A stretch of 64,000 bases of DNA from Pricia antarctica (GTDB lineage Bacteria > Bacteroidota > Bacteroidia > Flavobacteriales > Flavobacteriaceae), in assembly GCA_011050085.1 (NCBI GenBank), contig DRGL01000084.1:1-64000 (forward strand). Direction: 5' to 3'. Under the pieces are notes generated by a model, which was given only the letters and a program-made list of their open reading frames with translations, ran no database searches and was not told where the DNA came from. This document shows, one piece after another, positions 1-8,232 of the stretch. The number at the start of each line of letters is the position of its first letter. Within the stretch, counting starts at the first letter, position 1. A program made the translations under genes and the position numbers.

Positions 1-431
1 ATCTTACAGGAAAACTACAGTCCTTTTTTGCCGAACTGGTCGACCGTATGTTCATCGACAGGGAAATCGAGCGCGTATTGGATGCCAATTTCCTGAAGGT
101 AATTACCGATATCGATACCCTGGTGCAGGACGAATACGTCAGTTGCACCGGCAAACAGCCCGAATTATCGGTCTTCGACAGGGACAGAACCGGCGACGAG
201 ATCGGGGAATCCCTCGAAAGGGAAGAGGCCATTGCCGAGCACTTTATGAAGGAGTACCGTAAGCGGCCCAGCAGGGAATTGGCCGATGCCTTCCGCAAGC
301 AGCACGAAATCCCTACTTTTGAACGGGTTTCGGCTGTTACGGGAACAGATCTGTTCGATGAAGACCGGCATGATATGGACGGACTGTTTTCCAGTTTTCC
401 TGTTGAAATGGCGGACGAACGGATTGAATAA
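1..431 (+). CDS. C-terminal part of an unrecognised protein (5' end outside window)
   Basis: The reading frame is open from base 3 without a stop, so the ATG at 48 is probably internal and the gene starts before the window. The visible ~142 residues are hydrophilic and rich in Glu, Asp and Arg, with no membrane segment, signal peptide or motif I can assign. It ends about 100 bases before an XRE-type regulator on the same strand. Its codon use and GC content resemble the conjugation genes further right rather than the AT-rich island at 1325-4578, so I infer that it belongs to the conjugative element. Function unknown. Confidence 0.6.
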   Translation, partial: LTGKLQSFFAELVDRMFIDREIERVLDANFLKVITDIDTLVQDEYVSCTGKQPELSVFDRDRTGDEIGESLEREEAIAEHFMKEYRKRPSRELADAFRKQHEIPTFERVSAVTGTDLFDEDRHDMDGLFSSFPVEMADERIE

Positions 432-533
432 TTGAACTTGTGCAAAAATTGCACAGGTTGGCCGGACCGCGGATCGGGAATTTCCAAATGTCATTTGCAC
501 AGTACCGAAATTGGTTAACACAAAACAAAAAGA

Positions 534-932
534 ATGAAGACTATAGATGAAATCATGAGAGGATCCAAAGAGGATTTTACCTACATCGGGGAACGTTTAC
601 AGGCGATTCGCGAAGAACTGGTCCAGAAGGATACCGACAACCAGCTTACCACCCAATTCGCAAAAACGAAGATCGCCGAACGTTTTGATATGCACCCCAT
701 GACCTTGAACAATGTGGAACGCGGGGCCATATCCCTGACCACCATAAAATTGGTACTTTATTATTACACCTTGGGGTACAACCCCGCCTGGATCCTTTCC
801 GAGGACAACGAGTTTATACCCAAGGACAATATTGGGGAAAATGTGGTGTACCAGAACGATGTCCAGGATGATTACAAGGAGCTGGAGTCGGCCGTTATCG
901 CTGCTTTGAAGGAGTTCAAGAAGAAAATATGA
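534..932 (+). CDS. XRE-family helix-turn-helix transcriptional regulator
   Basis: A 132-residue protein whose centre (about residues 44-66, with KIAERFDMHPMTLNNVERG) reads as a Cro/C1-type helix-turn-helix: start of helix 2, turn, recognition helix and the usual Glu-Arg-Gly ending. The N-terminus carries a further helix (ERLQAIREEL) and the C-terminus is a charged tail ending in Lys residues, perhaps for oligomerisation. It follows the partial gene on the same strand by about 100 bases. Such single-domain regulators are common in mobile elements, where they repress transfer or cargo genes. The target is unknown; the neighbouring AT-rich island is a candidate but nothing in the sequence proves it. 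Confidence 0.8.
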   Translation: MKTIDEIMRGSKEDFTYIGERLQAIREELVQKDTDNQLTTQFAKTKIAERFDMHPMTLNNVERGAISLTTIKLVLYYYTLGYNPAWILSEDNEFIPKDNIGENVVYQNDVQDDYKELESAVIAALKEFKKKI

Positions 933-1324
933 GCTGCTAATTGATATAGATTTGATAACGGTTTTTCAACTCTTTTTAAAAGGTGCGTTCTGAAAAGAGT
1001 GGACATTTTAAATTAATTGTTACCCCTAAGAAGACAATTTATAATTTTTGTTTTTCTTCGATTAGTTTATACATTAGTCTATTACAGTTCTCTTTTTTTA
1101 GCCAAACTAATGGAACTAATCCCCCATATTTATGTGCCAGTTATATCAACAGTTATTGCACTATTTTATGAAATATTTACGACCAGTAAGTACCATTAGC
1201 ATTATATATAAAAATTTAATCGGCTTAATGTTTTCTTAAGCTCTTAAGAATCCTCAGATAATATTGATTTAATTTCCCTAAATTTAGGTGTACTAATTAT
1301 TGATTCTTTTAAACCGATTGAAAG
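933..1324. other. AT-rich 392-nt spacer, left edge of low-GC island
   Basis: No convincing gene. Two short overlapping frames occur (983-1171 from GTG, 1017-1199 from TTG); the second would encode a hydrophobic 60-residue peptide but has no clear ribosome-binding site. Base composition falls sharply from here to about 4700. The spacer must hold the promoter of the phosphatase-nuclease pair, but I could not pick out a convincing TAnnTTTG box. Confidence 0.5.
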
Positions 1325-2014
1325 GTGCATACCGATATAACTACATTTAACTTAAAACACTTGTTTGGTTCTAAAAAGGGAACTAATAGAAACAAAAATC
1401 AAGATCGATTTTTGATAATTGAAAAAGATAGGTATAGTTTATTCATGGTATTTGACGGTGTTAGTTCGAATCAAACGAGCTATTTATTTATAAATGAGTT
1501 TAAAAAAAGGGTTATGTTTGAATCTAAAGTTGCTGAGATCTCTGAGAATACTTTGGATAAAGTTCTGTACGAAATAAATAAAAAGCTTATTCAATCGGGT
1601 TTGCAAGGGATGAGTACCTTGTCTTTATTATTTTTTAATAAAATCAGAAACAATGTTGAATTCTTGAATATTGGCGACTCAAGAATCTATATTTTTACAA
1701 ATCAATATCTGGAAAAAATAACGGAAGATGATGCGTTGCTTGGCCGTAATAATATTATAACTAAATACTTGGGGTTAGAGGCTTTGACGCTTGACGATTT
1801 TCAGCTCGAAAAAACGAGTAAAGATTGTAATTATTTATTGTGTACCGATGGGTTCTATACGTTAATGGAGAACGAGTTGAAAGAATACTTCAAGACTTTG
1901 AACTTTAGAAAGCTCCAGAATGTTAAAAAGAAGTTATTAAGTCTACAGAAAGGGAATAACAGCGACGATTCGTCCTATATTATCATAAAAAATGAAATTT
2001 CAAACAGAGACTGA
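1325..2014 (+). CDS. PP2C-type protein serine/threonine phosphatase
   Basis: A 229-residue protein with the ordered PP2C (PPM) metal-site motifs: NQDRF at 25-29, FDGVS at 43-47, GDSR at 117-120, CTDG at 173-176 and a final Asp pair near 214-215. It is shorter than most PP2C proteins but covers the catalytic core, with no membrane segment, so it is probably cytoplasmic. The start is GTG: an in-frame TGA lies two codons upstream, and the next Met (41) would remove the first metal-binding Asp. Its end overlaps the next gene by 23 nt, implying translational coupling. A Ser/Thr kinase lies 2 kb away on the opposite strand, so I infer a paired writer and eraser of phosphate on a shared target. Confidence 0.85.
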   Translation: MHTDITTFNLKHLFGSKKGTNRNKNQDRFLIIEKDRYSLFMVFDGVSSNQTSYLFINEFKKRVMFESKVAEISENTLDKVLYEINKKLIQSGLQGMSTLSLLFFNKIRNNVEFLNIGDSRIYIFTNQYLEKITEDDALLGRNNIITKYLGLEALTLDDFQLEKTSKDCNYLLCTDGFYTLMENELKEYFKTLNFRKLQNVKKKLLSLQKGNNSDDSSYIIIKNEISNRD

Positions 2015-2654
2015 ACTTGTTGAGCTATTAATGAAAACCTTAAAGCGTAATTATGGTAAAGACTATATTGAAATATTTGAAGAAGTCTCTCTTGGATTCG
2101 GTATTGCGGATATTGTTTTAACCAGACTAATTAAACCTCGGAAAAAGCTAGAATCATCTAAATTTTTCTTAACCAATTATGATATTAATATTTACAATAT
2201 AATACTTAAGACTGGGCATATTTCATTTGATGAAATAGAAAACATTACAAGAAATTCAAAGAACAAGATTTCAAAATCAGTAATAAAATTAATTGCTAAC
2301 AAATACGTGAAGATCGAGGGGTGCGATATCCACATTGATAAGAATTATGAATTTCCCTTTAATGTAAATTTTGCAATTGAGGCAAAGTTAAAAGATTGGA
2401 AAAGAGCCTTAAAGCAAGCCTATAGGTATAAGTGGTTTGCCGAATACTCATACGTCGTTATGGATGCCCATTATTCGAATTCGGCCATCAAGAATATAAA
2501 TGTATTTGAAAAATATAATGTGGGATTAGCAACTATTACTACAACAGGAGAACTAAAGAGGTATTATAATCCCACAAGAGAAAGACCTTTTGATCAGAAA
2601 ATGCAAATTCTTTTTTCAGAAAAAATCAAGAATAACTATGAATTTGCCAAGTAG
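1992..2654 (+). CDS. PD-(D/E)XK nuclease-like protein with internal winged-helix segment
   Basis: A 220-residue protein. Residues 30-43 (EEVSLGFGIADIVL) give an acidic residue and Asp40 on a beta hairpin; residues 128-132 (AIEAK) give the E-x-K element, followed by Gln142 in a helix. This order (E...D...ExK...Q) is that of PD-(D/E)XK nucleases. Between the halves, residues 66-118 look like a winged helix (ILKTGHISFDEIENI...KSVIKLIANKYVKIEG), probably DNA binding. It overlaps the phosphatase gene by 23 nt at its start and overlaps the convergent gene by 19 nt at its end. The family call comes from motif reading only. It could be the effector of the island, or a DNA-recognition protein that has kept the fold. 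Confidence 0.65.
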   Translation: MKFQTETELVELLMKTLKRNYGKDYIEIFEEVSLGFGIADIVLTRLIKPRKKLESSKFFLTNYDINIYNIILKTGHISFDEIENITRNSKNKISKSVIKLIANKYVKIEGCDIHIDKNYEFPFNVNFAIEAKLKDWKRALKQAYRYKWFAEYSYVVMDAHYSNSAIKNINVFEKYNVGLATITTTGELKRYYNPTRERPFDQKMQILFSEKIKNNYEFAK

Positions 2655-3796
2655 GTCTTCCATATATTTAAATGGTAATTACTACTTTCATTATTCAGGA
2701 AAATTTTGTTTGACTCAAGATGGTCATAGTTGTTGATAGCACTATCTATTAAACGCAACACAAAATCCTTTCTCGACTCTAAGTCGTCAATACTGGATAT
2801 TTTCTTTAAAAGTCTTGTGATTGATAAAAGATAATTCTTATTTACATCTGGTTTATGAATATTCCAGGGGTATCCTTGTTGTAAGATGATATCCGAAAAA
2901 ATATTCTTATCATTCTTGATAATATTGATTTTCCCCGTTTCATTTAACATGGTTACATCATCAGCCCGAACCATGTTTAAAAGTTTTTCGGAAAAATAAT
3001 ATCCTTTTGAGCCTCCACCAGAGGTGTTTTCAGTAAATCGCTTAACATCGAAATTTCTTAAATTTTCGTAAGTTCCAACAGTTATATAATCAATATTGGT
3101 TTGTGCCAAATAGAGAATTGCATCCCAATTTGCATAGGCATATATAGTTATAAAATCCTGATGTTTTAGCGTTTTAAATACTCTAGATAAATTTTTGAAA
3201 ATTTTAAAATCAGTTGTTAATTTTTTCCTATACTCAGGTTTGTTTTCACAGGTAATGTAATACCCGTCAAAACAGATATTCATATCGGTACATGCAAATA
3301 AAATTTCTTCAACTTTGGCTTTGTCAATGATGACATGATTGGCAAAAGGCAAAGTCATAAAATATTTTTCATCTTCCCTTTTTAATTTTGAAACGTATTT
3401 GTTGATGGCTTTGATGGTAGCAACAATATCCTCAACATCTTCGTTTTCATAAAAATTAGGAATTATAATGTTTTTGATATTTTTATCTTTTTGGAACTCG
3501 ATAGCTTGTTTGACACAATTATCAAAGTATACATTAGTAATTTCGTCCGAATCACAATTTGCAGGATGGAAAGGGAATTCGGATAGCTTGCCTTTCTCCA
3601 AATTTGCACTTTCTTTTTTGCCATAAAACTGAAGATCAATCATCGACAGGTCAATCACTTTTTTCAACAGCGGCTTCGTATCAAAATCCGCACCATGAGT
3701 AAATGCCGTTATCAAAAAAAAGTCTCCAATATTGTGTTCCAGATAGGACTCAATATTCCAATTGGAATTATGTCCTAGTGCATGGGTTACCATCAT
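2636..3796 (-). CDS. Unrecognised alpha/beta (possibly TIM-barrel-like) protein of the kinase island
   Basis: A 386-residue protein I do not recognise. Short hydrophobic strands alternate with helices: NIKNIIIPNFY, YFMTLPFANHVIID, NICFDGYYITC, FITIYAYANWDAI and IDYITVGTY. This periodicity suggests a (beta/alpha)-barrel, and a Gly-rich stretch (NTSGGGSKGYYF, about residues 258-269) could bind phosphate. The C-terminal ~80 residues are helical. No membrane segment or signal peptide is seen. Its ATG overlaps the kinase stop by 4 nt, so the two are co-translated, and its end overlaps the nuclease gene tail to tail. It may be the kinase substrate or an enzyme whose output the kinase controls; both are inference. 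Confidence 0.6.
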   Translation of the reverse strand: MMVTHALGHNSNWNIESYLEHNIGDFFLITAFTHGADFDTKPLLKKVIDLSMIDLQFYGKKESANLEKGKLSEFPFHPANCDSDEITNVYFDNCVKQAIEFQKDKNIKNIIIPNFYENEDVEDIVATIKAINKYVSKLKREDEKYFMTLPFANHVIIDKAKVEEILFACTDMNICFDGYYITCENKPEYRKKLTTDFKIFKNLSRVFKTLKHQDFITIYAYANWDAILYLAQTNIDYITVGTYENLRNFDVKRFTENTSGGGSKGYYFSEKLLNMVRADDVTMLNETGKINIIKNDKNIFSDIILQQGYPWNIHKPDVNKNYLLSITRLLKKISSIDDLESRKDFVLRLIDSAINNYDHLESNKIFLNNESSNYHLNIWKTYLANS

Positions 3797-4578
3797 AATT
3801 TGATTAGATTTAAAAAAGATTCAATTTTTCTTGGCCTTTCAGAGGGGTTGTGTTTAAATACACCATTACAAAACATATTTATGCTCTCATTGCCTGAATC
3901 CACTATGAGCCTGTTGTCTTGAAAGGACCTATCAATTTCATCTCTCGTCTTTCCGAACGGCAGTGAATTGGTATACAAATGATATGCGATTATCCCTAAA
4001 CAAAAAAAATCCGTTCTGTACGAAATTAGCTTTTTATGACCATCAAACTGCTCAGGACTGGCAAAGGGCCAAGTATACGGTTGGATACCGGTTCCTGTGA
4101 TACTTTCATCGTCCAATGCTCGTGCAATACCAAAATCAAGAATAACGGGTTCTCCATTCACCCTGATTCTAATATTGGGAGGTTTCAAATCCCTATGGAC
4201 ATAATTGGCATCCCAAACTGGTTTGAGGATGTTGCTAGCAGTATGGATCAACTTACAAACCTTTGGCGCATTGCCAACATATTCACTTACCAATTCTGAA
4301 AGATCATTTCCCTCAATATATTCCTCAAGAATAATTGTGTCCTTTCCAAATTTTTCTATCCTTTCTATTACTGGTATTCCTTTGTTACCATCAAATTGTT
4401 TACAGATTTTAACTTCTCTTTCAAACCTTTCATCAGCCACTTTTATTATCTTCAAAGCATACTTTTGACTCGCTATAGTAACAATGAAAACAGTTTTTTG
4501 ACCCCCAGGGCTAGCTCGTTCGTAGTCAATTATATTAAAATGCTTTAGTAAGGCTTTAGAAGGTTCGATTGAAGTCAT
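3793..4578 (-). CDS. Hanks-type serine/threonine protein kinase
   Basis: A 261-residue soluble kinase with a complete catalytic core and no sensor domain or transmembrane helix. Visible elements are a Gly-containing nucleotide loop near 22-30, the ATP-anchoring Lys43 in YALKII, a helix-C Glu near 53-55, catalytic HRDLKPPN at 128-135, metal-binding DFG at 148-150, an ASPEQF activation-segment end at 173-178, and the RTDFFCLG helix. All key catalytic residues are present, so it should be active. It is first in a two-gene leftward operon (4-nt overlap with the next gene) and faces the phosphatase-nuclease pair. The coding sequence is very AT-rich, as in its partners, which points to joint acquisition. 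Confidence 0.9.
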   Translation of the reverse strand: MTSIEPSKALLKHFNIIDYERASPGGQKTVFIVTIASQKYALKIIKVADERFEREVKICKQFDGNKGIPVIERIEKFGKDTIILEEYIEGNDLSELVSEYVGNAPKVCKLIHTASNILKPVWDANYVHRDLKPPNIRIRVNGEPVILDFGIARALDDESITGTGIQPYTWPFASPEQFDGHKKLISYRTDFFCLGIIAYHLYTNSLPFGKTRDEIDRSFQDNRLIVDSGNESINMFCNGVFKHNPSERPRKIESFLNLIKL

Positions 4579-4785
4579 GCTTAAATAGATATATCAATAT
4601 AACAAGGTAAATTAACTGTAGGTCGTGATTCGCAAATGAAGAGCGTTTAAAAGTAACCAAAAATGTTTAATTTGATAAACTAACAACAAGAAAACGAGTA
4701 CAATCAAATTGTAAGTGTAAAAAAGACTTCATGTAATTAATACTTTCCAAACCTCATTGACGGCTCTATTGTTGGAAGGCTTCAA
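4579..4785. other. Non-coding spacer upstream of the kinase gene
   Basis: About 200 AT-rich bases leftward of which the kinase operon starts. It should contain the kinase promoter. I see no open frame of note and no clear repeat. Confidence 0.4.
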
Positions 4786-4917
4786 TCAAATTTCTGCAGT
4801 CTTTAAAGAATGATGTCCTAACACCACACCATAATCTCCGTCTCCAGCCCTTATTAAGTAGAAATTGCTGAAGAATGCCCAATGCAATTTACGTTTAGCT
4901 CTCACTGTACGTTTCCA
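4786..4917 (-). pseudogene. Probable remnant of a tyrosine-recombinase C-terminus
   Basis: On the minus strand an open stretch of about 44 codons reads KLHWAFF...LIRAG...VVLGHHSLKTAEI and then stops. The ending matches the C-terminal signature of tyrosine recombinases (H-S-x...LGH-x-S-x-K-T-T-E-I-Y): the first His lies 21 residues before LGH, as expected within one residue. The catalytic Tyr is lost because a TGA directly follows the Ile. The R-K-H-R remainder of the domain is not visible. I infer an old integrase fragment. The match is short and partly degenerate, so chance similarity cannot be excluded. Confidence 0.35.
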
Positions 4918-4925
4918 CTTTATTA

Positions 4926-5302
4926 ATACCATTTAAGTGATAATTATAGGGTAAATTTATGAACATAGTATTGCCAATCCTAAATATGGTAGTTGATGCC
5001 ACTTTTTGACAACTCTTTAAACTACGCATTTCCGGGATCTTTTTAGGATTGTGGTTGAACTCCATAAACTATACTTCAAAAAAGTGAAACTCTTTACACA
5101 ATCCGCTTTTTGTAAGAGTCTAGGTCTATTAACGCGCCACCAATAATAACAAATTAATTTGTTACAAGTAATCAAGGAAATATTTCACAATCACTATTAG
5201 ATATACTTAGGTTGATTCAGCAACGAACAGATACCTTTTTTTTAGAGCCATTGAACCCATTAAGAATCCCATGTTGAGCCCATTGAGCCGATTATGAGCC
5301 CA
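4926..5302. other. AT-rich spacer with short GAGCCCATT-like repeats
   Basis: No gene is visible in this ~375-nt stretch. Near its right end (5245-5304) several short copies of a GAGCC(C)ATT motif follow one another at irregular spacing. Otherwise I see nothing; it lies between two pseudogene fragments and may itself be decayed coding sequence. Confidence 0.35.
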
Positions 5303-5572
5303 TTACCTTTTCTGTTTATATACTGTACCAGCATCTGGTAGTCCGAACTTCTCAAATAGCTTAAATTGTTCGACCAAGTCGGTTAAATCGTGTGTCATCG
5401 ACTTTGAAACATCTAACCACTCCTGATAGTCGGAATTTGCAATCTTTTTTTTTGTTTTATGAAGAGCACAGTTTTTATCTGTCTTTCGTTCCGTCCCAAT
5501 TTTTCGAGGTACTCTTGGTTGAGCATATCCTTTGAAATGATCAATAGGAATCAGCCGTCCCTTTTTATCATT
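5303..5572 (-). pseudogene. Unassigned broken gene fragment
   Basis: An open minus-strand frame of about 90 codons without a proper start, ending in TAA at 5303-5305. Its last part looks like real protein: it contains YQEWLDVSKSMTHDL followed by VEQFKLFEKFGLPD. It is in a different frame from the AlbA_2 remnant just upstream and does not match the continuation expected for that family, so I treat it as the 3' end of a separate gene. I do not recognise the family. A run of nine A residues inside it could also be a frameshift point. Confidence 0.4.
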
Positions 5573-5881
5573 TCAGTGTAGCCTTCTCCTTTTTGTATCT
5601 TCCCCCGAGCGAAATAGGCATGGAATAGGACATTATCAAGATTTTAATGAACCAAGTACTATCTTCGCCAAGAAGGTTTACCTCGGTCGTAATGCCCATG
5701 TTACAGATCTTGTTAGGAATTTCATCCATCACTTTTTGTAATCCGGAAGATGGACGACGTTTCAGTTATCGTCCTTACCGATAAAAATGGCCCCTCCCTG
5801 GGCATTTGCAAAGCCACATACCCATTTAAGATAGTCGTTATGCCAACTTCTCTTATATTCTACATTGTGCTGTTCGGGCAT
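5568..5881 (-). pseudogene. Broken AlbA_2/Schlafen-type putative ATP-binding protein gene
   Basis: From an ATG at 5881 the minus strand reads MPEQHNVEYKRSW, then WVCGFANAQGGAIFIGKDDN, which is the typical N-terminus of AlbA_2-domain (PF04326) proteins. A TGA follows where the family usually has Gly (a GGA to TGA change would explain it). The frame then continues with NVVHLPDYKK, shifts by one base, and resumes with VMDEIPNKI, ITTEVNLLGEDSTWF and YSMPISLGGRYKK before another stop. The order of these blocks follows the family throughout, so the gene is intact in layout but inactivated by a nonsense change and at least one frameshift, and is cut off after the first domain. Confidence 0.65.
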
Positions 5882-5928
5882 TATCCTAGGTTTTTGGCAA
5901 TATTCAAAATTTTGTCGCAAATTCAAGC

Positions 5929-8232
5929 TCAAATAAACATATTTCTTCCCTTAAATTTACCATAATCCGTCAGTTCGTCCTTGAATCCATTGAACATTTC
6001 TTCTTCTTTGTTGTTTCCGTCCAACAGCGCGCTGAACGCATAGACCCCTTTTCGCAAGATAGCAGCTTGCCGGTTGCTCATCTTTTGTTCGGAAACCTCC
6101 AATATCTTTTGGCGCAGCCCGTTCCCAAGATGATGTTCCATCGGTTCCACGGCCAGATTCGGACGAAGTCCTTGATGGACCATGACATAGGCCGCCTTCC
6201 CGTACAGTCCTCTTTCTATCAAATAACTAAGCCAGAGGTTTCCAAGTCCGCGATGACCGCTCTCCTTTATACTTTGGATACTCTTTTTTTGTTGTACCAG
6301 TACCTTGTCCAAATTGTCGACAGACCTAAGATAGGCTTGGGTTTTTGGGGCAAGCTGAATACCGACCGGATGTTTCGAATATATCGAGGCCAAGTGAAGC
6401 TTACCTTCCTTTTGCTCGATATAAAATCCCTTTGCATTGAACAATTTGATATAATCCAGGGGCGATTTTTCGTAATCGATATGGAAGCGTTCCGCTGTTT
6501 TCAAATATGCCCTTAAGCTCGCGATCTCAAACCGTTTACGATATAAATCGCCCATGGCCCCGTACAGATCGGGCAATAATAACGGCAAGAAAAAAGAGGT
6601 AGCGTTCAGATCAATATCTTGGTTCTTTTCATCGTCGGCAAGCATTTCCAGTACTTTCACATTTTGATCGATACATCCCGTGGATATATAGGACGTATCA
6701 GTTTTTGGAGGACCGGAATTTTCAATGGGCATTCTAATGGAATGTGCATTGGAATTTCTGTAGGACAGTTCTCCGCCGTTATATTTAAGACCGAGGCCCT
6801 GCACCAGATAAAAGGGAACATCACCGTTCTCTGTAGTGTCGAACACTTTGTCTTCCCGTATTTTTTTAAGCAGTTCGGCCCGACCCCCCAAGGTTTTGGC
6901 CTCCTTTTTTGTTTCCGTTTCGTTAAGTTCTTGCCGAGTGCCCCCGAATTCATTCTGCAAGGCTTTCAATACCTTTTTGTCGTTGTTTCTCTCGCAGTAA
7001 TGCCCTATAAAGGGGAAGCGTTCGGAGCGGGCCACATGGGGCATCAGATCCCCGAGGTTCTTGACCATTACGAACTCCGACAACAGCATGTTCTTTTTGT
7101 CGGCACCCAGATAGGATTTGTAGAAAGCGTCCCTGATAAGCTTCTTGATTTCCAGAACGAACTGTTTGCCTTCCGTATCGATTAGGGTATTGCCGCTTTC
7201 ATCGGCTATCAGTCGGGGATGCTGCGCAAAATCGATCCGGGCACTTATTTCGGAGGCGTTGAAAACATATCCCGATTTGTCATAGAGGATGATATCCTTT
7301 AAATGGTTATTCTTTCCGTACAGCAATTCGCAATCGATATTCTGGTAGGTTTTGAGCACATCCGGAAGATCTTCGTGCCCAATGCATTTAAAAAGATTGA
7401 AAGTGGTCAGCAACTGTTTTTCCAAACGCTTTTTGTGCATCGGCAAAAGCTTGGATCTCGAGTTCTTTTCAAATACGGTAGTAAGCTTTGGCCCGCTCAA
7501 TTTCGGGTGGACGGTAGATCCGTTGATAAATTGGGTCCTGTACTTTTTTTGGTTGTCGATACCATAGGCCACCCCTACCCTGCCGTTTTCGTTCTTCATT
7601 GTCCTCAATGCGATGTGGTAGGGTTCCAATAAGAAGGCGAGTTGATCAAAATTTCGGACTTTGTGCCTTTGGAGCATGCCGTTCAACACGTCCTGCATAT
7701 AGAATTTGGTGCCGTTGGAATCATCTGCCGCAAACTGCAGTTCGGGCATGCGGTACCGCGGCAGTGCCCTATGGGATTTTGTTTCGGGTGACGGGGAAAG
7801 TCCGTAGGATCTTTCCAAATGTTTTTGCGTGGCCACATTGCGCCTGTAATCATGGGACAGGTTTATTCTCGAACCATTTTCTTTAATGGTCGTGGATACG
7901 ATATGGATATGTTCGTGCAAGGTATCGTTATGCCTGACCACGACATAGGGCTGTCCTCCATATCCCATCCCTTCCATATAATCTTGGGCCAGTCTGTAGA
8001 AAGTTCCGTTTTCCAGATGCTCCCCATGGGGAAGGTTGATGGTGATGTGGGAATACCTTTGCGGTGATTCATGGCGCTGACCGAGGTAATGTAGGACATT
8101 CGCAAAGAGTTTGGTATCCGTTCCGAACTCGGAATAGGTGTTCTTAAAGCCCAAAACCGTGCCCCCTTCCTTCCCGAACACATAGTTCAGTACGCCGTGT
8201 ACACTTTCCCGATATAGGATGCGAGCTATCAT
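5929..8232 (-). CDS. mobB: MOBP-type conjugative relaxase
   Basis: A 767-residue relaxase/mobilisation nuclease (PF03432 type). It nicks the transferred strand at oriT and stays linked to its 5' end. Residues 61-67 (SHITINL) and the metal-binding triad motif HNDTLHEHIHIV at 101-112 are clear, and a Tyr in the N-terminal LNYVFG is the likely nucleophile. The C-terminal two thirds carry no motif I can name and are longer than in many MOBP proteins. The gene directly abuts the MobC-like gene upstream, so they form one operon running away from the transfer operon. The coupling ATPase that often follows the relaxase is not here; broken genes lie there instead. Confidence 0.85.
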   Translation of the reverse strand: MIARILYRESVHGVLNYVFGKEGGTVLGFKNTYSEFGTDTKLFANVLHYLGQRHESPQRYSHITINLPHGEHLENGTFYRLAQDYMEGMGYGGQPYVVVRHNDTLHEHIHIVSTTIKENGSRINLSHDYRRNVATQKHLERSYGLSPSPETKSHRALPRYRMPELQFAADDSNGTKFYMQDVLNGMLQRHKVRNFDQLAFLLEPYHIALRTMKNENGRVGVAYGIDNQKKYRTQFINGSTVHPKLSGPKLTTVFEKNSRSKLLPMHKKRLEKQLLTTFNLFKCIGHEDLPDVLKTYQNIDCELLYGKNNHLKDIILYDKSGYVFNASEISARIDFAQHPRLIADESGNTLIDTEGKQFVLEIKKLIRDAFYKSYLGADKKNMLLSEFVMVKNLGDLMPHVARSERFPFIGHYCERNNDKKVLKALQNEFGGTRQELNETETKKEAKTLGGRAELLKKIREDKVFDTTENGDVPFYLVQGLGLKYNGGELSYRNSNAHSIRMPIENSGPPKTDTSYISTGCIDQNVKVLEMLADDEKNQDIDLNATSFFLPLLLPDLYGAMGDLYRKRFEIASLRAYLKTAERFHIDYEKSPLDYIKLFNAKGFYIEQKEGKLHLASIYSKHPVGIQLAPKTQAYLRSVDNLDKVLVQQKKSIQSIKESGHRGLGNLWLSYLIERGLYGKAAYVMVHQGLRPNLAVEPMEHHLGNGLRQKILEVSEQKMSNRQAAILRKGVYAFSALLDGNNKEEEMFNGFKDELTDYGKFKGRNMFI

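Noticed and set aside
983-1199. Two overlapping short frames, one hydrophobic
   Set aside because: Only GTG/TTG starts, no clear ribosome-binding site and no domain; AT-rich DNA gives such frames by chance.
5750-5965. Plus-strand frame with hydrophobic ending
   Set aside because: It lies opposite the AlbA_2 pseudogene, which explains the sequence better.
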